A stretch of DNA of 5,639 bases from Pirellulaceae bacterium (GCA_020846515.1 JADLDX010000444.1:1-5639); one strand, 5' to 3'; shown: positions 1-5,481, numbered from the stretch's first letter. Notes: generated from the letters alone by a model not told the origin. Numbers and translations: made by a program.

Positions 1-506
1 CACCGGGCCGCGGAACCGCACCAGCCGAATCGAAACCAGCTCACCCTGTAATCCCCAAGCATGGAGCCGTCGTTAGACTGCCCAACGCTGCTCACCAACC
101 GCGCGCGGGCACCAAAGTTCTGATCGATGTGACCCGTGGCAGTGAACCAGGCGAACTAAATGCGGCGTTAGAGAAAGTCGCCAAGTACTTGAACATCTAT
201 GCCGGCGGAGGCAAAGAGCCGACCCAAGGGCTCTTCGCCGTCGTCTTCCATGGTGATGCCACTCTGGTCGTTCTAAACGATGATGCATATTCAGCCAGGT
301 TTAAGACGAAGGGTAATCCCACTCTCGACCTCTTACACCAACTGCACGAACAAGGTGTCGAGCTTTTCGTTTGTGGTCAAACGCTGATTAGCAAAGAAGC
401 CAAACCGGAAGAGGTAGCAGTCTTTATTGACACGGCCGTGTCTGCCTTAACCGTGGTCGTCAATCTACAAGCCGATGGCTATGCCCACGTGCCGATTAGC
501 AAGTAG
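1..506 (+). CDS. DsrE-family protein, 3' part (start lies before the window)
   Basis: The reading frame is open from the first full codon at base 3 to TAG at 504-506, giving 167 visible residues. A GTG at 129 could be taken for a start. It has no Shine-Dalgarno sequence and sits inside a conserved-looking beta strand (KVLIDVTRG), so I treat the gene as cut by the window edge. The fold pattern matches DsrE/DsrF-like proteins: an N-terminal strand, a helix (LNAALEKVAKYLN), a strand followed by HGDAT, a helix, then the strand LFVCGQ and a C-terminal ALTVVVNLQADGYAHVP. The cysteine at bases 372-374 occupies the place where DsrE-like sulfurtransferases carry their active-site cysteine. Homologues with this architecture often have a signal peptide, and the visible Pro/Ala-rich segment ahead of the domain would suit a linker after one. 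The function is not established; sulfur relay is only a family-level suggestion. The gene is convergent with the next gene. Confidence 0.8.
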   Translation, partial: PGRGTAPAESKPAHPVIPKHGAVVRLPNAAHQPRAGTKVLIDVTRGSEPGELNAALEKVAKYLNIYAGGGKEPTQGLFAVVFHGDATLVVLNDDAYSARFKTKGNPTLDLLHQLHEQGVELFVCGQTLISKEAKPEEVAVFIDTAVSALTVVVNLQADGYAHVPISK

Positions 507-537
507 AGCAGGGGAGCCACAGACAACACTTCAATGC

Positions 538-559
538 GTCGACGCGTTACAGCGTCGAC
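538..559. repeat. Perfect 8-bp hairpin downstream of the DsrE gene
   Basis: GTCGACGC at 538-545 pairs perfectly with GCGTCGAC at 552-559 across a 6-nt loop. It lies 32 nt after the DsrE stop codon. No T-run follows on either strand, so it is not a textbook intrinsic terminator. It could still stabilise an mRNA 3' end or be part of a repeat element. Confidence 0.5.
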
Positions 560-565
560 AGTGCC

Positions 566-622
566 TGAGTCTCAAATCGCTTGAGTCCCAAATCGAAAGT
601 AGCGACGTCGAAAGTAGCGACG
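566..622 (+). repeat. Two adjoining short tandem duplications
   Basis: A 14-nt unit TGAGTCYCAAATCG occurs at 566-579 and 582-595 with one difference. Its end runs into an exact 15-nt tandem duplication, TCGAAAGTAGCGACG, at 593-607 and 608-622. The last copy forms the left flank of the hairpin at 617-643. This looks like local slippage or duplication in non-coding DNA. Confidence 0.7.
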
Positions 623-643
623 GTGCTTAATCAGCACCGTCGC
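617..643. terminator. Strong 11-bp hairpin between convergent genes, possible bidirectional terminator
   Basis: Bases 617-627 and 633-643 are perfectly complementary (GCGACGGTGCT against AGCACCGTCGC) with a 5-nt loop. The hairpin sits between the 3' ends of the convergent DsrE gene (stop at 506) and the trxA-linked gene (stop at 663), where a shared terminator is expected. It lacks a U-tract on both sides, so termination may be non-canonical, or the element may only protect 3' ends. Confidence 0.5.
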
Positions 644-662
644 CAACACACTGCAAGCCTCT

Positions 663-875
663 TTAGTCGACCGACGATTTGCTGTCAGACTCTTCCGTCG
701 CACTTGGGCTCGAGTCCAGCTTAGTAATCGAATTGGCTGAATTAGTCGCTGGCCCCTGATCGCTCGTGGTGGGCTTGGTCAACCAGCCTTGAACGACCAT
801 CACCAGGAGGAGAATGGCCGCCAGCCACACCCCTGGGCAGATTTTGCAACCCGCCCCCGAAATGTCACAGGTCAT
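663..875 (-). CDS. Small cysteine-bearing membrane protein next to trxA (unknown family)
   Basis: This is a 70-residue ORF from ATG (873-875) to TAA. A good ribosome binding site (GAAGGG, bases 884-889) lies 8 nt upstream, and the trxA stop is 34 nt away on the same strand, so the two are very likely cotranscribed. The N-terminus holds three cysteines, Cys3, Cys10 and Cys13, the last two as a CxxC (CKIC). One hydrophobic helix follows at about residues 16-33. The tail of about 35 residues is hydrophilic, rich in Ser, Thr, Asp and Glu, and probably disordered. Charges flanking the helix are weak, so I cannot say which side the cysteines face. I do not recognise the family. The link to thioredoxin and the CxxC suggest a thiol-redox partner or substrate, but this is inference. 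Chance coding is less likely given the ribosome binding site and the coherent topology. Confidence 0.72.
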   Translation of the reverse strand: MTCDISGAGCKICPGVWLAAILLLVMVVQGWLTKPTTSDQGPATNSANSITKLDSSPSATEESDSKSSVD

Positions 876-883
876 AGGTAGAT

Positions 884-889
884 CCCTTC
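884..889 (-). promoter_or_regulatory. Ribosome binding site of the small membrane protein
   Basis: GAAGGG on the minus strand lies 8 nt before the ATG at 875. It supports both the start choice and the reality of this short gene. Confidence 0.6.
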
Positions 890-909
890 TTTAAGTTGCA
901 AGTTGTAAA

Positions 910-1242
910 TTAGTTGGCAGCGATGAGCTGATCCATGGCATTGTTTAGGGCGGCTTCCGAGGCTACCCCGGTCGCTTGCCCCACAACTTCGCCATGCAGC
1001 ACAAACGCCAGCGTTGGAATGGAGGACACATTGAACTGTTCGGCGAGCTCTTGCTCTTGATCCACGTTCACTTTGACCACTTTGGCTCGCCCCAAGTAGT
1101 TGCCAGCGACTCGGTCCAGTACGGGCCCCAGTTGCCGACAAGGCCCGCACCAATCGGCATAAAAGTCCACGATCACGGGTACATTCGATTCAAGTACTTC
1201 GCTCTCAAAATTGTTGAGCGTTACTTCTTTGGCTTGGCTCAT
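910..1242 (-). CDS. trxA: Thioredoxin
   Basis: This is a complete 110-residue thioredoxin, the usual length for a single-domain cytoplasmic form with no signal peptide. The active site WCGPC is at residues 31-35 (Cys32 and Cys35), preceded by the FYAD strand with the buried Asp26. The cis-proline that faces the active site is Pro76 in SSIPTL, and the glycine of the last strand is Gly92. The protein reduces disulfides in cytoplasmic partners such as ribonucleotide reductase, methionine sulfoxide reductase and peroxiredoxins, and is itself recharged by thioredoxin reductase. The start is supported by GGAGAG (1252-1257) 9 nt upstream of the ATG. A small cysteine-containing membrane protein follows 34 nt downstream, probably in the same transcript. 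The sulfatase further upstream is separated by 315 nt and a large inverted repeat, so trxA probably has its own promoter. Planctomycetes often carry several trx paralogues, so this need not be the main housekeeping copy. Confidence 0.95.
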   Translation of the reverse strand: MSQAKEVTLNNFESEVLESNVPVIVDFYADWCGPCRQLGPVLDRVAGNYLGRAKVVKVNVDQEQELAEQFNVSSIPTLAFVLHGEVVGQATGVASEAALNNAMDQLIAAN

Positions 1243-1251
1243 AGTGCAGCT

Positions 1252-1257
1252 CTCTCC
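1252..1257 (-). promoter_or_regulatory. Ribosome binding site of trxA
   Basis: GGAGAG on the minus strand lies 9 nt before the trxA ATG at 1242, close to the ideal Shine-Dalgarno sequence and spacing. Confidence 0.65.
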
Positions 1258-1311
1258 AGAAATGGTTGCTAAGTCAGTAATGGAAGCGTTCGAGACGCTG
1301 GCGTCGGCCTG

Positions 1312-1339
1312 ATCAGCCGCAGGGCGCTAGCCCACGGTT
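1312..1339. repeat. Compact imperfect palindrome, likely dispersed planctomycete intergenic repeat
   Basis: The core GGGC-GCTA-GCCC (1322-1333) is a 4-bp stem with a 4-nt loop, and outer CCG/CGG arms extend it around an asymmetric internal loop. The motif (CCGCAGGGCGCTAGCCCACGG and flanks) resembles short palindromic units I recall as common between genes in Pirellulaceae genomes; that is memory, not a search. It shares the word TCAGCCGCAGGCG, with one extra G, with the left arm of the large inverted repeat at 1455-1467. Confidence 0.45.
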
Positions 1340-1444
1340 TCCAGCCCACATCAACGTCGACGCCTGAGACGCTCGCTAGGCTCGTAGAAACATCCACGTG
1401 CCCGTCTATAAGAGAGATCCGCGTGCGGCAGAAAAGTTACACGC

Positions 1445-1556
1445 CGTTTAACAGTCAGCCGCAGGCGTACTCAGATCCAGCAGGTGCGCCATGCTACCCC
1501 CAGATGCGCCTGCAGCTGACTGATGCCTGAGTACGCCTACGGCTGACTGTTAAACG
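1445..1556. repeat. Large inverted repeat: 30-nt arms with a single mismatch
   Basis: Bases 1445-1474 pair with 1527-1556 at 29 of 30 positions; the only mismatch is C1462 against A1539. The 52-nt interior holds a weaker stem (1480-1488 with 1505-1513, including two G-U pairs). The right arm ends one base before the stop codon of the sulfatase (1558-1560), so as RNA it would form a long hairpin right at the mRNA 3' end. No T-run follows the hairpin in the sulfatase direction. It may act as a transcript end or 3' stabiliser, or be a REP- or MITE-like mobile palindrome. The ends, GTTTAAC and GTTAAAC, also fit the outer core-site consensus of integron attC sites, although the unpaired spacer and bulged bases typical of attC are not evident. 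Confidence 0.85.
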
Positions 1557-1557
1557 A

Positions 1558-2958
1558 TCAAGGAGCCTGCCAGGGCGTGGCGCCACCGCGCTGGATGTGT
1601 TTTCGCAGGGCCGTGTTGAGCTGGTTGACGACCTGCTTATGCTGACCGGCTACGTTGACCTGCTCCAGTGGATCCGACTGGAGATTGTAGAGTTCCAGTG
1701 GACTATAGGGATCATTTTGCATGAGCTTCCACTGGCCTCGAATGATCGCTTCATAGCTTTTGCCACCATAGACGGGACCGCCCTCGCGACGTACGAAGTA
1801 CAGGTCGCGCGACTGCTTGATCGACTGGCCGGTTAAAATCGGTACCAGACTTACGGCATCTATATCAGCAGGCGGTTTACCACCAGCCAATTCCAAGAAG
1901 GTTGGAAATAGATCGAAATTCAGGCCAGCATAATCCGAACGCGAGCCAGCTTGGATATGACCAGGCCATCGGATAGCAAAGGGTACGCGCAAACCGCCGT
2001 CGTAGTGACTCTGCTTGCCGTCACGCCAAGGATCATTGTTTTGCGCATGCGGCAGCGAACCACCATTGTCCGCTGTGAACACGACCAACGTGTTCTCTTC
2101 TAGCCCCAACTCCCGCATGGCTCGAAGCACGCGACCAATTCCGTCGTCCATATGCTCGACCAGGGCGACGTTTCGGGCACGCTTGTCATCCAACTGCGGC
2201 GCACGTGTACGCACCTGGGCATACCAGGCCTCGGGCGGCTCGATGGGAAAGTGAGGCGCGTTGTAAGCCAGATAAAGGAAAAAGGGTTGCTCTTTTCTTT
2301 GCGCTCGCTCCCGCAAATAATCAACCGCCCTGTCGGTAAAGATATCGGTGGCATGCCCCGTTGGCTGTACGACTTCATGATTGCGGCGCATGTAGTTCTG
2401 GCCATGTCGCAAATGCGTCGTGTAGCTGTCCATCATGTCGCCCAAAAAACCATGAAAGAAGTCGAAGCCACGTTCGTTGGGTGTATTGGGCGATCCTAAA
2501 CCCAAGTGCCACTTACCCACGATGGCCGTATGATAGCCATGACGTTTAAGTTCATCGGCGATCGTCGGCACTTGCGGATTAAAGAACCCCCATGAATCCT
2601 CGGGCTTGGTTCGAATGACGCCCGGCACTCCGACTCGATCGGCGTATCGACCCGTTAGCAAGGCTGCTCGCGATGGCGAACAAACCGTGCAATTGGCGCG
2701 CATCGTTGTCAACAGCATGCCTTCGGCAGCGATGCGATCAATGTTAGGCGAACGTACATCCGAAGCATGATACGCCGACACATCTCCGTATCCGAGGTCA
2801 TCCGCAAAGATCAGTACTATGTTGGGCGCCGCTGCGCCACAGTATGGCGTCCCCACATGCGACCAAATCAACGCCCAACCAAACGAACACAGGGCCCAAT
2901 ATACAAACGGCATGGTTAATCCCGCCACCAACATGTTCGATAGCCACTTGATTCGCAT
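1558..2958 (-). CDS. Secreted sulfatase, formylglycine-dependent (arylsulfatase A-like, S1 family)
   Basis: This is a complete alkaline-phosphatase-fold sulfatase that hydrolyses sulfate esters, probably on sulfated polysaccharide fragments. Residue numbers here count from the TTG at 2970. The sulfatase signature CSPSRAALLTGR has Cys97, which the formylglycine-generating enzyme would convert to formylglycine. Metal and active-site residues are all in place: Asp57-Asp58 (FADDLGYGD), Arg101, Lys153 and His155 (GKWHLG), His240 (APHFP), Asp301-Asn302 (TADNGG) and Lys319. The C-terminal subdomain ends with the usual ELYNLQSDP motif. A basic N-terminus and a long hydrophobic stretch (about residues 10-36), then CGAAAP, indicate export by a signal peptide or retention by an anchor. 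An in-frame TAA lies two codons before the TTG, so only TTG (2970) and ATG (2958) are possible starts. I prefer the ATG, which has GAGAAGG just upstream, although spaced only 3 nt. The substrate cannot be read from sequence alone. Confidence 0.93.
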   Translation of the reverse strand: MRIKWLSNMLVAGLTMPFVYWALCSFGWALIWSHVGTPYCGAAAPNIVLIFADDLGYGDVSAYHASDVRSPNIDRIAAEGMLLTTMRANCTVCSPSRAALLTGRYADRVGVPGVIRTKPEDSWGFFNPQVPTIADELKRHGYHTAIVGKWHLGLGSPNTPNERGFDFFHGFLGDMMDSYTTHLRHGQNYMRRNHEVVQPTGHATDIFTDRAVDYLRERAQRKEQPFFLYLAYNAPHFPIEPPEAWYAQVRTRAPQLDDKRARNVALVEHMDDGIGRVLRAMRELGLEENTLVVFTADNGGSLPHAQNNDPWRDGKQSHYDGGLRVPFAIRWPGHIQAGSRSDYAGLNFDLFPTFLELAGGKPPADIDAVSLVPILTGQSIKQSRDLYFVRREGGPVYGGKSYEAIIRGQWKLMQNDPYSPLELYNLQSDPLEQVNVAGQHKQVVNQLNTALRKHIQRGGATPWQAP

Positions 2959-3080
2959 GGACCTTCTCAACCGTTAATAGATCTTGGCAGTTGGTAGAAC
3001 TTTGTAAGCTCGTCGGCACGTCCGATTGGGTATTCAGGCGCATTTATCATGCAGAACAGCGAGGGGGGGGTCCTCACAAG

Positions 3081-3099
3081 CCGAGTTGGTAAAACTCGG
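3081..3099. repeat. Perfect 7-bp hairpin upstream of both divergent genes
   Basis: CCGAGTT (3081-3087) pairs with AACTCGG (3093-3099) over the loop GGTAA. It could be an operator-like dyad or a 5' leader hairpin of either gene. It has no following T-run. Confidence 0.45.
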
Positions 3100-3114
3100 T
3101 CGCGGGTTAAACTA

Positions 3115-3138
3115 AGCACGTGGATGCGTCCGCGTGCT
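3115..3138. repeat. 9-bp hairpin with one G-U pair
   Basis: AGCACGTGG (3115-3123) pairs with CCGCGTGCT (3130-3138) across the loop ATGCGT, with a single T-G wobble. It begins 15 nt after the hairpin at 3081-3099, so the two form a tandem pair in the divergent spacer. Confidence 0.45.
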
Positions 3139-3335
3139 CATGCCCACCTTCGATGGTAGTACGTGTTGTTTCATCATTTTGTAGCGAAATCATACATCAA
3201 ACAGTGAGTAATTGCTAAGAACATCGAAATTCAGAGTATGCGATCCTCAGTTCCGCTTGTTCGAGCAGCCTGCTTTGGCGCCACTCCCCCTTTCCTGAAC
3301 CTTGAAGTCCAGAATCTAGAGCCCAATACTCATCG

Positions 3336-4253
3336 ATGCCAAATTCACTGCACCTGCTGTTCCCTTTGTTCTCGAGTCTGCTGTTTGTTGTGGGGGCGAT
3401 GACTGCCAAGCGTGCCACGTTGTTGGGCGCTGGTCCTATTTTGGTGACCGTGTGCGCGAACTTCTGCCTGGCGTTGTGTTGGGCGAGCGTTGGAATCGTC
3501 CGTGGCGATTGGTTATTGGGGGAATTTGGTTGGTCTGCCTTATGGCCCGCGAGTTGGATTGCGGCTACGTTCCTTACTGGACAGCTGTGTACGTTCTTGG
3601 CCTTTCGGCTGGGTGATGTCTCATTGGCCACACCCGTTTTTGGCGTCAAGATTGTACTGGTAGCTCTGCTCAGTTCGGTTCTGGCCCAGACGGGTGTCGA
3701 GCTGAAGATCTGGTGCGCCGCAGGACTGGCAACCTTGGGTGTAGTCATCATTCCGTTGGGTGCCGATTCAGTGGCGACAGCGAAACTTTCGACGCGTCGT
3801 GCTGCCTGGGCGGTGGGTTTGGCCCTCTTGGCCGCTACCTCCTTGTCCTTCTTCGACATCGGTGTGCAAGCCTACGGACCTCGCTATGGTGCGATTCGTT
3901 TTCTTACCACCATGTTCGTGATTGTTGGTTTGCTATCGATCGGTCTACTGCCATGGGCCGGTGGATTGGAGCAATTGCCACGTCCAGCCTTCCTACGACC
4001 ACTCATCATTGCGGCGGCACTGATGAGCTTGCAAGCCATCTCCATTACCTACTCGTTGGCACAATACGGAGACGCCACGCGAGTAAACATCGTGTATTCC
4101 TTGCGCGGCCTATGGTCCGTTTTGTTCGCTTGGGGACTGAGCCGCCTGGCCATTAGTCCGGAAACGCATTCCAGCCCAAGAGCCCTCATGTTCCGTTTAG
4201 CAGGCGCGATCCTGCTGATGATCTCCGTGGTCGTGGCCCTGTCAGCGTATTGA
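3336..4253 (+). CDS. EamA/DMT-superfamily permease (first of two)
   Basis: This 305-residue integral membrane protein has about ten hydrophobic helices, near residues 5-22, 34-54, 70-90, 95-117, 125-143, 157-178, 188-207, 222-242, 249-269 and 285-304. That is two five-helix halves, as expected for drug/metabolite transporters. The end of helix 3 and start of helix 4 (RLGDVSLATPVFGVKI, 91-106) and the matching place in the second half (QYGDATRVNIVYSLRGLW, 243-260) show the internal duplication of the family. An arginine inside helix 9 (Arg257, in SLRGLW) is unusual for a membrane helix and may mark a subfamily. The substrate is unknown. The ATG at 3336 is the first start after an in-frame TGA at 3303-3305. 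No clear Shine-Dalgarno sequence precedes it. The gene ends 36 nt from the convergent small membrane gene and is divergent from the sulfatase. Sequence similarity to the second permease in the window is not obvious by eye. Confidence 0.88.
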   Translation: MPNSLHLLFPLFSSLLFVVGAMTAKRATLLGAGPILVTVCANFCLALCWASVGIVRGDWLLGEFGWSALWPASWIAATFLTGQLCTFLAFRLGDVSLATPVFGVKIVLVALLSSVLAQTGVELKIWCAAGLATLGVVIIPLGADSVATAKLSTRRAAWAVGLALLAATSLSFFDIGVQAYGPRYGAIRFLTTMFVIVGLLSIGLLPWAGGLEQLPRPAFLRPLIIAAALMSLQAISITYSLAQYGDATRVNIVYSLRGLWSVLFAWGLSRLAISPETHSSPRALMFRLAGAILLMISVVVALSAY

Positions 4254-4289
4254 GCATCGTGTAGATCAGCATCGTGAGACTAGAGTTGT

Positions 4290-4454
4290 TCAGCCCAGCA
4301 GGCGTCTGCCTTGTAACAACCGAAATACTACGATCACGAGCACAATCACCAAGAGCAAGTGGATGAGACTGCCAGCTAACGGTATGACCAGCCAGCCCAG
4401 TAACCATAAGATGACCAGAATGATCACCAGCGTTTGCAAGGAGTATCGCGACAT
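4290..4454 (-). CDS. Small two-helix membrane protein, lmo0937/DUF5670-like
   Basis: This is a 54-residue ORF from ATG (4452-4454) to TGA (4290-4292). It is almost wholly hydrophobic: helix one at about 8-27 (VIILVILWLLGWLVIPLA), a short GS turn, helix two at about 30-46 (LIHLLLVIVLVIVVFRLL), then the basic end QGRRLLG. The order ILWLLG, then G-x-x-IHLLLVI, then R-L-x-Q-G-R-R closely matches the lmo0937-type small membrane proteins (about 50 residues) that I know from many bacteria, whose function is unknown. AAGGG on the minus strand lies 9 nt before the start, and a TATAAA sits about 25 nt upstream of it. The second permease ends 89 nt upstream on the same strand, so read-through is possible. 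Its small size makes it easy to miss in automated gene calls. Confidence 0.8.
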   Translation of the reverse strand: MSRYSLQTLVIILVILWLLGWLVIPLAGSLIHLLLVIVLVIVVFRLLQGRRLLG

Positions 4455-4543
4455 CAAACCGTTCCCTTTTTATAGCGAGCAAGCACAATTCGCAGAGTGG
4501 TCACAGCCTGTGGAATCCAGCAGGCCGCGTTCACGTAGTTGTT

Positions 4544-5434
4544 TCAGCGAATGACCATCACCCAGTAGCAGCCGAGCAGAATTAAAACTGCGCCGACAAT
4601 TTGCATAGTGCTGAAGATCTCATTGAAGAGTAAGACGCCGCCGATGGCAATAACGACTGGGACGCATATTTGAAATGCGCCACCTACCGCGACAGTCAGA
4701 TGCCGAAAACCCTCGGTCATAGCCAGCTGTCCGATGGTGGCGCTAATGCCCGCCAGCACCAGCAGTAATGCATTGGTAGTATCCATCGGGCCGCGCTGGA
4801 GTTCATACAGTGCAAACGGGATAGAGCCGACGAGCACATAGATACATTGGGACGTATAAATCATGGCGGTCGATTCGGTACGCGTCAGCTCGCGAATGAT
4901 GATGACCGTACCCGCGGCCATCAAGGAACCAAATACGGCCAAAGCTTCATACCACCCGAAGAGCATCAACTGAGTGGGTGAAGCAATCAACAGTGTCAGC
5001 CCGACCAGCGCCAGAATGTTTCCAACCAGCTTGCTGGTACTAAACGATTCCTTAAGAATCCAGACGGCCATCAGGGCGGCAATGACCACATAGGTATTGC
5101 TGATCAGTGTCGCTTTACCCGGACCAAGTTTGTCGATGGTGAAGTAATAGGCCACAGTCCCGCACACGCCCAGCATGCCTCGAGTGGCCAAGAGTCGGCT
5201 GGTCAAAGCCCGACGGAAGTCCACTTTTGCTCCGCCACGAAAGACGGTGGCGACGAAGATCATGCCAACCGTCGCGCGAAAGAGTAAGGCCACCCAGGGA
5301 CTGATCTCCGACAGCGATACATATTTCAGCGTAAGCGAGTTAATGCTGAAAAAAGCGATGGACAGCAGCATGCAGACTGCACCCCAGCGAGGATGCTGCA
5401 CGCGCGAGGTGACCGATTCAACAGATTGGCTCAT
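4544..5434 (-). CDS. EamA/DMT-superfamily permease (second of two)
   Basis: This 296-residue membrane protein has ten predicted helices, near residues 17-34, 47-65, 84-101, 106-127, 134-152, 160-179, 190-208, 222-241, 247-269 and 276-295. It forms two EamA halves. Each half carries the conserved glutamate after its fourth helix: Glu129 (ILKES) and Glu272 (LFNEIFS). GQLAMTEGFRH (235-245) in helix 8 matches the end of the typical third helix of an EamA repeat. The family exports or imports small metabolites such as amino acids or purine-type compounds; which one cannot be told here. The ATG at 5432-5434 gives a short basic cytoplasmic N-terminus before helix one. The leader lacks a clear Shine-Dalgarno sequence and is AT-rich. 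The gene is upstream of, and on the same strand as, the lmo0937-like gene, and is divergent from the gene starting at 5625. Confidence 0.92.
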   Translation of the reverse strand: MSQSVESVTSRVQHPRWGAVCMLLSIAFFSINSLTLKYVSLSEISPWVALLFRATVGMIFVATVFRGGAKVDFRRALTSRLLATRGMLGVCGTVAYYFTIDKLGPGKATLISNTYVVIAALMAVWILKESFSTSKLVGNILALVGLTLLIASPTQLMLFGWYEALAVFGSLMAAGTVIIIRELTRTESTAMIYTSQCIYVLVGSIPFALYELQRGPMDTTNALLLVLAGISATIGQLAMTEGFRHLTVAVGGAFQICVPVVIAIGGVLLFNEIFSTMQIVGAVLILLGCYWVMVIR

Positions 5435-5481
5435 CGAGTGGTTAATATTTTCTATTCAGAGCAAATCGACGTATTCTACCA

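Larger units (their letters stand above)
1243..1557. other. Non-coding spacer between the sulfatase and trxA
   Basis: I see no gene in this 315-nt stretch. It holds the trxA leader and presumably its promoter, a small hairpin (AGCGT 1285-1289 with ACGCT 1295-1299), a palindromic motif at 1312-1339 and a large inverted repeat at 1445-1556. A TATAGA on the minus strand near 1405-1410 could serve as a -10 box, but no convincing -35 accompanies it, so I do not call a promoter. Confidence 0.6.
2959..3335. other. Divergent intergenic region between sulfatase and DMT permease
   Basis: I find no credible gene in these 377 nt. It must contain the promoters of both the sulfatase (minus) and the permease (plus), but no hexamer pair is good enough to call. 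Its visible structure is a run of eight G (3063-3070), a 7-bp hairpin at 3081-3099 and a 9-bp hairpin at 3115-3138. Confidence 0.55.

Noticed and set aside
976..1272. Plus-strand ORF opposite trxA
   Set aside because: It is the reverse of a complete thioredoxin gene and has no features of its own.
1405..1410. TATAGA as a -10 box for trxA
   Set aside because: No recognisable -35 lies at 16-18 nt, and four of six matches alone are too common.
2152..2499. Plus-strand ORF of 115 residues, with others nearby, inside the sulfatase
   Set aside because: These lie antisense to conserved sulfatase motifs and have no ribosome binding site or domain pattern.
1..2958. A sulfur-metabolism gene cluster made of DsrE, thioredoxin and sulfatase
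   Set aside because: The genes lie in separate transcripts, thioredoxin and sulfatase families are widespread, and no other sulfur-oxidation or reduction genes are present.
3215..3859. 214-residue minus-strand ORF opposite the first permease
   Set aside because: Low-complexity, Pro/Ala/Ser/Thr-rich sequence with no domain pattern, lying antisense to a well-supported 10-helix permease.
4253..4276. AGCATCGTG occurring twice, 15 nt apart, after the first permease
   Set aside because: A 9-nt duplicate next to a stop codon is too short to support a repeat element.
4285..4320. Stem GTTGTT/AACAAC with an inner GCAG/CTGC stem as a terminator between the first permease and the small gene
   Set aside because: The paired segments are short, separated by unpaired bases, overlap the 3' end of the small gene and lack a T-run.
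4186..4488. 100-residue minus-strand ORF over the lmo0937-like gene and the end of the first permease
   Set aside because: It runs in another frame across a convincing small membrane gene and overlaps the 3' end of the permease; its product has no coherent pattern.
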